Assembly (NCBI GenBank): GCA_009741485.1
Contig: CM019216.1
Span: 22,243,521 to 22,307,520 of the forward strand
DNA from: Malurus cyaneus samueli
Lineage: Eukaryota > Chordata > Aves > Passeriformes > Maluridae
Direction: 5' to 3'
Length of the DNA: 64,000 bases
Below are positions 52,200-62,783 of the stretch, one piece after another (the first letter of the stretch is position 1; every line of letters starts with the position of its first letter). Position numbers and translations under genes: made by a program. The notes beneath the pieces are model-generated. The model saw only the letters and a list, made by a program, of their open reading frames with translations, was not told where the DNA came from and made no database searches.

Positions 52200-55100
52200 G
52201 TTAGTGTTTGCTCAAACACATGGACATTGCATTGTATATTTGAGACCATTCCACTTTATGTACAAATTCTGGCATTTCTTTTGGGGGGATACTGCAGAAT
52301 GTCAGTTCTGGGAACTAACTATCCAGGACCGTAATTCCAGTCATTTTTCAGGGTCAATCACTTGCCATTGGCAATCAAAGAACTTCTCTAATCTGAACTT
52401 CTGAAAATCAATTTATTATAAAAAGTAAAAAATCCCAATGTCCTAAAGGAATTGCCTTTTATGGCAACATCTCACAATCTGCTTTGTTACTGGAAAGTGT
52501 CTGGAGCACTGCTGTTCTGGGACCTGACAATCAGTGGATCTTGGTCAATTAATGATTATTGGACAGCTGTGCTTACACCTGTAAATTTACAATCCAAAAC
52601 CTGCAAATTTGACCAGCTGTATTGTTAAACTGTGAGAACCACCTTGGCCATTGTTCTGACCTCTGTTAACTTCCGTTCTTCCTGAACACTTTAGGAGCTA
52701 GCCAGTGGGCCATTCCCAGTACGTAGCTTGAGGTAATCAACATTTTCTGTCGGACAGGCAGACAGATCCAAACCCCAGACTTCAGTGCCTTGAATTACTA
52801 CCAAAGTCACAGACAATGAAGGCTGGACTCTGTAGCCCTTATTGAGATAAGGAAACTTTGAAAGTCACTTGAAAATTTAAGTTTTGCTTGAAGGGTTCAA
52901 AATACCAATGGATGTTGATTTTTAAGATATTTTTTCCAAAGTAGTTTTGCTCAAAAAACAGCCAAGTTTAACAAAAATTTTCTCTGATGATCAATGAGCT
53001 AAGTGTCTTACATGTGTAAAGACATGCTTAATCATGCTAACATTTGTAAAGTTTGTAGCTTTAGAAGAAGCTTTCTGTTCGGGACCTAACTGAGGAACTC
53101 TAATTTCCTTAAGATTAAGCATTCCTGACCACACATCTTAATATTTATTCACAGATCAGTTCTTTTCACTAGTAGTTGGAAAGCTTTAAGTTATAGGAGA
53201 GGGTGAACTTAACCATGTACAAAATTTGAAGATGATGACTTTTTCCTTGAAATAATACTGATTGTGGACTAGTAATTAGCAATTAACTGCTATAAATGAG
53301 ATTTTTTTTTTTTTTTGGAAAAAAAGAGACAGTCCTTTCTTTTGCAATGTTCTTTTAATCTGGAATGTTTTTCTAATCATTTGCATAACCCTGATCCTTC
53401 CCTTACTTAAATCTTGAATGCACTTATGAAGGTTATGTTTGCTTTAGCTTGCAATGTGGTGCAATAGAAACGGCTCTGTAAAGGAAAATAGCTGATGCAG
53501 GAGATCCTACACCCCTCCCTACAGAATGTGTTTTGGGAGGGTTTTGTTTGAGCAGAGAGCCTGTTAGCGGGTGGAAGAATTTGGTGGACTCCTGAAGTGC
53601 CACTTCATGGTTGACTTCACCTGAAAGTCACTGTTTGTGCACTCTGAGACTGCACCACTCTGCAACCCAAGCCAGGTAGGTGACTTTGAGCAGGGGATTC
53701 ACTCTTAGATTACACTCCTGATGTGAACTAGTGGGTTAATGTCAGCTGTCTGATTGCACTTTTTCAGAAGAAAATGGATTTCTTTTGATGGTCTTGCTGA
53801 TACTCTCTGGGGCATTGACTCACAGCCTGCATGTTACTTATCTCCAATACATAAAACTGAGTTGTGCAATCTAATGCCAGCATCTGTAGAAAAAGTAATG
53901 GCTCAAAAGATACCTGTGTTTAGAGAGACTTTTGGTTATCCGCTGATGTATTGAAAATTGTAGCCTTGGTGTATCGTTCAGTAGTGGAAGCAGTCATGTA
54001 GTACTAATAAGAAATCAATTCTCTGCTGTAGGATTTGCCTTCAGGAGAGACTCTTGACTAATTAACTTTGTAAAGTGTATGTTTCAGAATTGCCTGAGCA
54101 CATGCTTTCTTCCAGCTTGGGAATTATGGATAACAATCTCCTATTGATCTGCAGCAGCAGCTAATTGTGGTGCTCCTAAGCCAGTCCCGTTGTGTTAGCT
54201 GATAAGAGTTTAGAGAAAGACTCTTTGAGAAAGCATGAAGTAGTCACATGGCACACTTGGGCCCCATTGTACCAAGCCTTAATATCCAAGTATTCCCCTA
54301 AAAAATGTTGGGTGGGGAACTCATGATGCATTCTAACTCAGTGACAGCAGTTACATTTTTCCCATTTTATGCAAAGCGTTTTATGCACAGCATTAAAAAG
54401 AAAATCCAAACCAATAAGATTTTAACTGCCTAAGTGATGTTTTATTAACATTAGCATAATGGTTATGTGATTTGAAATACATTTTTTTAGGATACATTTT
54501 TTAGCCTAAGGTGCTAAAAAAAGTGTTTTGCTCTGTGATTAAATTAGAAATGCACATTGTCAGAAATAAATTTTCCCCACTGCGTGAGTAATTACGTTAC
54601 TTAAGTGGTCATGAGAAATAAAATTAGTCAGAATTGTATTGTGGGTTATTTTAGTAACAATTCATCTGCACTATTAATTAGATCCCACAACAGAAAACTG
54701 CCACTGATGTGCCATGTAAGGTACTATGATTTGTCTCCTCTAAATTGTCTCCTTGTGTCTAAAATTTTTTGTCAAGTTTTCTTTTGTGTTTGTGTTGAAG
54801 CTTTAATTTTTAAACCAGCATTTTTCAGTTTCTGCTTATGAAACCATTAGGCTGTCATCCTCTTATTGTTTTTTCTAGAATATGTTCTTCTTATCCTTCA
54901 GTACTGTGACACAAAGAGAGTTGTTCAACTGTGTGCCCATTAATAGAGAAGAGAAGGCTTATTGGCTATATATGTGTATACTCTGAGTAACCCAGAAGTG
55001 GCTCAATCTCATCAAATCTCCTCACTGGCACACTTCCCAGCTGTCTGAGTTTGTATGAACCTGATATGTCTACACCACCTGTTCTTTAATCAGAAAAAGC

Positions 55101-55894
55101 CCTATCCAGGGCATCTCTTCGAACGCTGGGCTGTAACTTCCTTCACAGCCAGAAGACCAAAAAGTGTTTTTTAAGGGATTTATCCTCAGCTTATCTTATG
55201 GTCAGACTCTGTCAGGGAACAGCCAGAGTGGGCTGCCCCACAGGGAAGCTGAGTCAGGAGCTGAGATGGCAGCAAAGGTGGCAGGACAATGTCCTCACCA
55301 GCAAGGGCACAGCTCCACAGTGCCTGAGCAAGGATGGCAGAAATGCTGATGATGAGCTGATGACAATCCAGGTCAGTCAGCAGTGCCATCACAGCCACAC
55401 AAATTCAGAGCTATGAGGTTGGTCCACAGACTGTGATACTGAACTCTCCAGCCCAGCTGATGATAGGATCCACGGAGCAGAAGAGGAAGTTGAACAAATT
55501 TAATAGAGGTAAAAATTTGACTGAAAGAATTCACCATTACAAAAAATTGCTGGAGACTGACACAGGCTCTTTGTCATAGAAATTGAAAAACCAAGACAGG
55601 ACATTTTTCTAGCCCCACATATACAAATTCCAGGTAGTCCTGTGGTTTAAAGAAGTCAGATGAGGTGAGCACTGTCATTCTTTCTGGCATTATTAATGTT
55701 GAGGTGGTAAATCCCTCCTCTGCAGACACTCAGTCTTGTGTAGATTCTACAATTTTATGGATGTGATCACAATTTAATTCAAAATTCTATTCCTAATTCA
55801 ATACTATTTAAAAAGCAATGTGTCTACTATTTAGAGGGTGTATTTATCAAATATCCACTACAATGTCTTTCAGTCAAAACAGATAGATGAAGCA

Positions 55895-56062
55895 TTTATT
55901 TCCAGGATCTACAGAAAAATTCATAACTTTATATGCCTCATGTTAAGGAAGAAAGGCAATCATTTTGCAGTTGTAGAGCAATAAAAGAGCTTGTTTGTAA
56001 TAATAACCAAATGTGCCAATGTAGGAACACCCTAGCTCCTCTTTCTTTCTTGGGCCTTGAAA
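55895..56062 (+). repeat. Diverged direct repeat, copy A
   Basis: Shares a collinear block with copy B 1.35 kb downstream, including GAAAGGCAAT, AGTTGTAG, AATAAAAGA, the exact ACCAAATGTGCCAATGTAGG and GGCCTTG. The left and right edges are soft. An AATAAA signal followed about 20 nt later by a variable T/A stretch would fit an old LTR or a retroposon, but I do not recognise the family. Confidence 0.75.
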
Positions 56063-56771
56063 GCAGTCCCTTAAAACACTCCAACTTCATCTTAAGGATT
56101 ATGTAAAATTTGAGATGTAACACAAAAACTGTTTTAGGCTTTGGATTTATGAGCCAAAAAAAATCTTCTCTGAGCAATTCAGTGGTCTTTGGTCTATGCA
56201 GGGGAGTCTGGGTTTGCTGTATTTGTTCAGCTACACATCCTCTGTACATGCTGATTGGGGTGAATTTCCCTTATCTGGGCTTCATTTTGGTGGGAAGGAA
56301 ACAGCCATACAGACTTGGTGCTGCAATTATTCTCAACTTGATCTGGAGTTGGCATTTAGCTAGGTATATCTACATTTTACAGCCCAGGATGATGGAATCT
56401 GTCATTAAACACACCTGCTACACAGCTGAGACCTCACACTTACCAAGTCCTCTGAAAAACACCAGGTATAAATATCTACAGATAGAAGAGTTGCAATTGT
56501 TGACTCATCTGGATAGTGTTTATCAACTTGTTCCAATCAGACAACAATAATTTCCGTTCTAAATCAGTATAGAAAAAGTAAAACAAATCTTTCCATATTT
56601 TGCTATACTTCTGGGAAAACTCCAAAGACCTGATTATTACTTCCCATCATCTACAAAAGAGATGATGGGCAGTGCAGCATATTCTCCTTGTGGAAGAAAA
56701 AAAAGAAAAGAAAAAGGTATTTTCCTCTGCAAGCAGAAGGAAAAAGAGGTTATACTGGGTTTTGGGTTTGA

Positions 56772-56863
56772 TTGTTTTTTGTTTGTTTTTTTTTTTTTGG
56801 TTTTGTTTTTTTTTTGTTTTTTTTTTTGGTTTTTTTTGGTTTTGGTTTAATTTCGTTTTTTTA
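56772..56863. repeat. T-rich tract with G interruptions
   Basis: About 90 nt of T-runs broken by G, GG or a few other bases. On the minus strand this is an A-rich tract broken by C. It accounts for the Phe-rich and Lys/Gln-rich reading frames on the two strands, none of which is a gene. It may be the expanded poly(A) tail of an old minus-strand retroposon, but no element body is recognisable next to it. Confidence 0.85.
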
Positions 56864-57109
56864 ATGAAAAGGGAGCAATGCAACTGAGGAAATATGGCAG
56901 TGTTCAGCTACATTGAAGACCCAGCTTTAAGTTCTTGCCTTTAGGAAATTCCTACTTACTGTATTATCAAAAATCTATTGCTATGGGAACTGATCACAGC
57001 AAATGCAGATCCAGGTCACTCCTTGAAATCACACAGCAGGAAAGTGGAAGCCAATTTTTCCCCCTCTCAGATGACTGACCTAACTGCTGGATGATTGGCT
57101 ATTGTCAAG

Positions 57110-57150
57110 CTTGTCAGAACTTTCTGGACCTGGAAAGCAGTTCTGACAAG
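57110..57150. repeat. Hairpin-forming inverted repeat
   Basis: CTTGTCAGAACT (57110-57121) and its exact reverse complement AGTTCTGACAAG (57139-57150) flank a 17-nt spacer that can extend the stem (TTTC with GAAA, leaving a 2-nt bulge). It lies in the intron after the 72-nt MLIP exon. No RNA family was recognised. Confidence 0.85.
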
Positions 57151-57257
57151 ACTTTTTTGGGAATATTTTGATAAAAATAGATTTTAATTTTCCCCAAATA
57201 TTTCTGGTGTGCACTTATCTGGTGAATTTCTTGCATCCACATTATGTGTTCACATCC

Positions 57258-57423
57258 AAGTGTTTCTCAAGGCTAGAGACGAAAATTTGAGTTAAGAAAG
57301 AAAGGCAATAATTTGTGTAGTTGTAGGACTAAATAAAAGACCTTGCTTGTCTGTAATAGTAACCAAATGTGCCAATGTAGGAGCAGCCTCTGAGCTCCCT
57401 CTTTTTTTCACAGGCCTTGCAGT
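57258..57423 (+). repeat. Diverged direct repeat, copy B
   Basis: Second copy of the repeat at 55.9 kb, in the same orientation, with an exact 20-nt match (ACCAAATGTGCCAATGTAGG) flanked by indel-rich similarity. The copies are clearly diverged, so the duplication or the insertions are old. Confidence 0.75.
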
Positions 57424-60400
57424 TTCAGTATTAATTATTTTACAAGACAGAAAATAGTCAGTATGATTTGAGTGGAATTTTCGGTAAAATCCTCCAGAAT
57501 CTTCAAGAAGTAAGTTAAAGGAATTAATGTTATGTGAAGTTCCATTATAAAGTGGGATTTTTTTGCACGTGCTGAGAGTTTAGGAAAAAATAGTGATGGG
57601 AAAAATGTGCTCAGTCCAGGGTTTTCACAATACAGTAAGAAATTTATGTCAGAGCTAGGTCACAAAATTCATTTTTTCTCTTTCTATTGATGTGATGGTG
57701 AATGAAATAATGTCCTATATTTCCTAAATGTTGCCAAGACCTTTCATTTTTCTAACAAAATACTGGAGATTGTGTTTGGGTAATTTACCAATATCCTTTC
57801 AGCTCTGATACAGTTTTAGCAATCAAAAAAGGAAGAAAGAGGAGGGGAAGGTTGTAGTCATCCGTGTTGTCAATGGCATATATGCATCACACACTCAAAG
57901 CTGCCCTTTTCAAGGAAAAACAATTAGTGATTCAGCAACTGGTTATTTCAGTTAAATTACATTTTCATTATCTAAATTACAATCCTCTTTTAAATTGTGG
58001 TATCAGAGTTGTTTCATATATAATCAAAAATTTGAATGTCTAAATAAGAATGTTCCACTTTTAATATTGTCAGATCATCAGCATAGGAAGTGAAGCTTGA
58101 ATACTGTTGATAATGCTAATCAGCAGTATGTGGTAGCAGTACTGCTTTAAATTAATCATAACATTTTTGCATGATAATACCAGTAATTTTGAAAAAAAAA
58201 AACAAAACAGTTGTATATTTTTATCTCAAATATTTTTTCTGTGGAAACATGAAGAAAAGAAGGCATGCTGGAAAAAAAACCAAAAAACTTGAGATGTGTT
58301 TTGAGCACCTAACAGCTTAAACAGAACCATTTAACTTTGTAGAGGTGATAGGAATATCTATAGGAAGTATAGTTCCCTGTTTCTTCTCTTTCTTTGGAGG
58401 ACTCAGCTGTTCAAATAAGAAAAAAAAAGAAAAAGAGAAAAGAATTAAAGAAATTTGATTAATTGGTTTGAAGATTAAAATTTTCTTTTCCAAACTTCCA
58501 GAAAGGGAGAGCACTGCAGTTTTGTCTAGCCCGGCTCCTGCATGATGGTTGTATCTCAGAGGGATGGTGGAGGACACAGACCTTGGTGCTGTGCACACCT
58601 GAATTCCTTAGTCACTGAAGGCTCCAAAATGGAAAGATATTCTTCATTTCTACTGAAACAGATAGATGTTTGCTTCTTAAGTTAGCCAGAGTCTTGGTTC
58701 TAAATACTGACTTTTGGATGTAGCTGTAATTCCTCTAGAAAGATTCCCCCAAATCTTCAGGGTGATTGTTTCTTACCCTTGATTGTGTTCATCCACTATT
58801 CTGGTGAAGTGAATGTGAAACAGAAACATGTAGGATTTTTCTTAACAATTCCTTTATTATGTTTATTGTGTTACTGGTTTCTTGGGGGTTTTGAAAAGCT
58901 TAGGTGTTTACCCATTCCAAACCCTTGATTGATTAAACTTTTTCCTAACTCATATTCAGACTCATCGCCCCTCTATAACAGGCTGCTGTGTCAATCCTGA
59001 CCCTAATAGGCACTGAAATGACTCTTCTACTAAATTTTATTGCTTCATTTCAAGTTTACCAGAAGGATGTGATCTTGAGTGGAGTCGAACCAGGGCCACT
59101 GTGCTGGAGTGCAGTGCTGAGCTCACCTTAGTGGAGCCCTCCTCTTTGACAGGACTGTCTGTTGGTATTTTAGGAACTTCAGCTGGGTAACAGCAGAGAT
59201 GAGAAAATATTTATTTTCATGGTCTGTCTTGGGATAAGATTACATTAATTTCTGTATATCACAGTGAATCACTTTTACTTTTTTACTTTTTGAACTACAA
59301 CTACTCTAAAGTCAACACATTTGTCAAGAAATGGAGAGGAAGGAAGAAATTTTTGGAAAGCAACGACTTTTATTTTAATAGAAGACATGGTGCTCCATAA
59401 ATGCACTTTTGTGCAAGATAATTTGTGCATAGTATTAGAATAATAATAAATAATATTAAAAGTAAATTTTCATTTAGGTGTATACAGATGTATGCTGCCA
59501 GTAACTGGACAAGTAAATAAATCAAATGTACTCAGAAAAGAAAAACTCAAAAATAAATATGCTTTTTTATTTTTTAAAAGATTCTCACATTTCCCTCACA
59601 ACTCCACAAATGTCTTTTGTATTTGACAGCCCTCATATCTTCCTCACTGGGACCAGTCCATTCCCACAGAATCCCACATGCATGATAAAGGGCTTTACTG
59701 GAATGCTATTTTTTTTCTCTTATACTTTTTTTTTCTTAATAACTGATGAAGTGAAACCTTACAAAAGCATAATGTGTTAAACAAAAATCTCCACAAACCC
59801 TGCAGTTCCCTTCCCTGTAGTCCAGCTTCACACATCAGCAGGCTTCCAGGGTAATTTTTGGTCTCAGCATGGTGTCTATTTGAAAATCACTTCAAAGCAA
59901 AACTGGGTGATGGCAGGGAGAATGTGCTTCACAGATTCTGGATGAGGATGAAAAGGGAACTGAGCAGAGGATTTTGGCTTTTGAGGGTGTTTTGTGACCC
60001 TTATGAAATGAAGGGATCAGCAAACTGATTTCCACTGTTCTCAAACATGTTCCAAGTACTGGCATAAGAAAGTGAGAGATATATCCAAACACAAGAAGCT
60101 TGTATTTTGTTTTGGAAAGATTGCATACTTGCTTATCACAAATATAATATAGAACATATTTTGCTTCATGCATTTCTATTTCAGGCTAAACCCATGAATG
60201 TCAAACACGATTGTTGTTAAAAGGTGGAATCGACATCCTCTCTAGACAGGAGACACTTTTTACAGAAAACATCTACCAAAGGAAAAGAAAGGGCCTCCTG
60301 TGTGTTTGGGTCCCTGCCCTGTCTGCCTGCTCTCAGCTGCTTTATCTCTGCTGGCATGCAGCAATGATCCCAATGCTCCTGTGGCACACACAGTACACAC

Positions 60401-60691
60401 TCTCCGTGTCACATTTACTGTGAAAGAGGGGATATTGTTGAAGAAGACAATTTAAACTGGTAGTTTCTGATTTCCAAACCATTCCCCCTGCTTGCATACT
60501 CCATTCTCCGCAAACCTCTATCCACATTCTGCGTCAGGTGTTGGTAACCTGAAGAACATTATTAGGCCTGTAATTTCTTTTTTTTTTTGTCCATCTTTCC
60601 ATGGTAAAAGTAAATATTGGAAAAAAATGTATGTTTGCTTGGTTTTTAAAATTTTCAGCTTGGTATCACATCAATATCTCTTGAATTGCAG

Positions 60692-60757
60692 GCATTAGAA
60701 GAGCCAGCCAAGCCTGCTAGCGTGACCGAAGGCACTGCTTTGGACACTCATTCAGAG
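60692..60757 (+). CDS. MLIP: MLIP coding exon (22 aa, ALEEPAK...)
   Basis: A 66-nt exon with acceptor TTGAATTGCAG and donor GAG|GTAGTG, phase 0 at both ends. It translates to ALEEPAKPASVTEGTALDTH plus SE, matching the mammalian segment that starts ALDEPAKTESVS. Conservation is good over the first seven residues and weak afterwards. It lies 8.5 kb downstream of the preceding exon but only 82 nt upstream of the next, so these two exons are probably recognised together by exon or short-intron definition. The peptide is acidic and probably disordered. Confidence 0.92.
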
Positions 60758-60839
60758 GTAGTGCTGTTATTTATCTTTCAGATCTATATTTGAAAGCAAA
60801 AAGCAAAAGTTGACTGAGTGATCCATTCTCCCTTTTCAG

Positions 60840-60923
60840 ATGTGCTCCCCTGCCCAACTCAGACAACAAACAGAAGAGCTGTGTGCTGTCATTGACCACG
60901 TCCTGCAGGACCCACTGACTATG
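60840..60923 (+). CDS. MLIP: MLIP coding exon (28 aa, predicted helix AQLRQQTEELCAVIDHVLQD)
   Basis: An 84-nt exon with acceptor CCCTTTTCAG and donor ATG|GTAACC, phase 0 at both ends. The core PAQLRQQTEELCAVIDHVLQ differs from the mammalian MLIP sequence (PAQLRQQTEELCATIDKVLQ) at only a couple of positions. The spacing of Leu, Leu, Ile and Leu and the charged residues suggest one amphipathic helix, the only strongly helical-looking piece of the protein in this window; this is inference. The first codon after the acceptor is ATG (Met where mammals have Leu), but there is no evidence that it starts translation. Adjacent introns are only 82 and 94 nt. Confidence 0.94.
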
Positions 60924-61017
60924 GTAACCATCAGTTTGTGGAATGGACTTAGTCTCTTCCTTTCCTTTTGTCTCTTGCCATTAATAAGTCCATTCTCTGT
61001 TGAAAATAATTTTCCAG

Positions 61018-61077
61018 CGCCGATGTGAGTCTTCTCCAAGTTTTCTGCAGATGAGCACGGAGTCAGATGTTGGCAAG
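61018..61077 (+). CDS. MLIP: MLIP coding exon (20 aa, RRCESSPSFL...)
   Basis: A 60-nt exon with acceptor TTTTCCAG and donor AAG|GTAGGT, phase 0 at both ends. It translates to RRCESSPSFLQMSTESDVGK. The mammalian counterpart (HSSDSPSRSPKTLLGSDTVK) has the same length, and both end in a Ser-rich stretch, SD and a final Lys, but identity is low. Assignment rests on equal length, phase and position between two well conserved exons. It is probably a disordered, phosphorylatable linker. Confidence 0.85.
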
Positions 61078-62738
61078 GTAGGTGAACAAGCCCACCTCCG
61101 CACCAGGAGCTCTTTTGAGGTAGATATCAATGCAGGCAAAATCTGTAGGCAGTAGAGACTGTCCCAACAGTAAAACCAATGGCAACAAAAAGCTGCAGCT
61201 GAGAAATGCAACATTAGAGGAGTTTGTTGGTTAAAAAAGCATGGAAGGACAGACCTGTAGCCCTGGAGTCAGTGCAGTCTTTGCTGCAGGATGCTTTCCT
61301 GAAGTCAGGAGGAGATGTATTATGAAAGATAAAGAGGATAAAAATCTCATATACCTTGCCTGCCCTATGGCAAGATCTGTGGCCTTCTCCCAGTTTTCAT
61401 CCTATCAGTGTGCCCTTGCAAAAATCCAACCGATGTTTCTAGCTTCTGTGACAGAAGGCATCTTTCAGAATAGGGTTTTTTTAAGTTCATTATTTATTTT
61501 CAAATAATGGGATAATTAAATTAATAAATAGACTTGCTCTGAAGTTCTGATTTCATTTTAAGTTTCACCACTCCCAGAAGGAGGATGTTTGCATCTCTTT
61601 CTCCTGGTTAACTAAGAAATAAATAGTGAGAACCAGGGTCTAAACTTCTGGTTTCATTAAGTTATATTGATTGAGTGTCTTCTGGGTTCAGAAGGATGGC
61701 TAACCAAGGGAAAAAGGTACTGCATTCAGTTTGCTCCAGGTAAATTTAAATTTATCATGGTAGCTACAGGAAAGTGAAAATGGCAGAAATCCAGCTAAAA
61801 ATGGGAGGAAAGGAATTTTTGGCAGATGAACACATCAAAAAGTTAATCCATTAGAAATAGCCTGCTGAGTGTCCAGTCCACCATGCAAACATAGGGCACA
61901 GGTCCAGCATTTCTGAGTGGCTATGTTGAATATACAATTCAAGTTTAATTCTCTTTTTTCAAATTACTTCTGTCAGTCAGCACGCAGTGGTGAATTGGAC
62001 TTCAAGAGGCTGAAAGACAGAAATGTGGTAGCAGCTGAAGGATAGGCAGATACTGTCATGGAGAGTGTTTTTCAGTGCTAGAAGAATCTGGAGTTCTGCT
62101 ACAACACTGAGCTATAGTATCCAAAAGCTATTTCCTTGGGCAATTAAGAATAGAAAGCATCTTTTAGCAGTCATGAAATCAAATAAAAGGGGAAAAAGGT
62201 GAGCTTCACAAGATGTAGCATAGGGACCAAGCTAAAGGTGGTGAGGATCTCAGAATGAGATAAAAAAGTGCTTAACAGGGTGTTAAAGGAGGTCATAGAC
62301 ATGAAAAAGAGTTGATACGTAAATGCCTTAGAATTACTATGGAATTAATCAAATTAAAGCAAGTTCTTGCAAATAAGAGCTTGGAGAGGGAGCGTTTCAG
62401 CTTATTTTGTGAGCAAATGTAACTTAAATTTCATGTGGCAACCTCACCTATGGCTAATAATAAGCATTTTGTTATGAGAGTTCTCATATTAAATGCTATC
62501 CTAAAAGACCAGGATCAATGTTTCTGAGCAGTAAAATGAAGCAGTTTTTTCTACAATTAACATACAAGCAAAACTTAAATATGCCTTAGTCTCATGTATG
62601 GTGTGAATCTTTCTGGAAAACGTCAGTTTTTCTGAAGTTGAGCAATTAATAACTTCTCAGAATTTTGAAAATCTCTTGGAATTACTGTTCAGAGTAACTC
62701 AATATATTTATTATATGTCTATTTATTTTTTTCACAAG
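61078..62738 (+). other. MLIP intron before the 45-nt exon
   Basis: A 1,661-nt intron, AT-rich, with no repeat or gene recognised. Its 3' end is a T-rich tract ending in CACAAG, a weaker acceptor (AAG) than the CAG or TAG sites of most neighbouring exons. Confidence 0.75.
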
Positions 62739-62783
62739 ACGTCAACAACACTGCAGAGAGCAGCTGGGCGTGAAACCAGATAT
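62739..62783 (+). CDS. MLIP: MLIP coding exon (15 aa, TSTTLQRAAGRETRY)
   Basis: A 45-nt micro-exon with acceptor TTTTTTCACAAG and donor TAT|GTAAGT, a consensus donor. It translates in phase 0 to TSTTLQRAAGRETRY, closely matching mammalian TPTTLPRAAGRETKY. Both boundaries are phase 0. It is the last MLIP exon I can identify. The next expected segment (starting ANLSSP in mammals) was not seen up to position 64000, so the 3' part of the gene, with the stop codon and 3' UTR, lies beyond the window. Confidence 0.91.

Larger units (their letters stand above)
52200..60691 (+). other. MLIP intron with a repeat pair
   Basis: An 8,492-nt intron, the second longest here. It contains the diverged repeat pair at 55.9 and 57.3 kb, the T-rich tract at 56.8 kb, the hairpin at 57.1 kb and a GC-richer segment at 55160-55480. 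The 146-codon frame at 56110-56550 lies between the repeat copies and is not recognised. Confidence 0.75.

Noticed and set aside
51910..52404. 164-codon + strand frame overlapping the 24-aa MLIP exon.
   Set aside because: The conserved QYKIKTSYKAF peptide is in a different frame of the same DNA; this longer frame is a shadow spanning the pyrimidine tract.
56647..56887. Lys/Gln-rich and Phe-rich frames on both strands.
   Set aside because: They are direct translations of the T-rich tract and its complement.
59070..59125. Minus strand contains GGTTCGACTCC, a tRNA B-box-like sequence.
   Set aside because: The T-arm pairs at only three of five positions and no acceptor stem, D-arm or A-box could be placed. 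At most a decayed tRNA-derived fragment.
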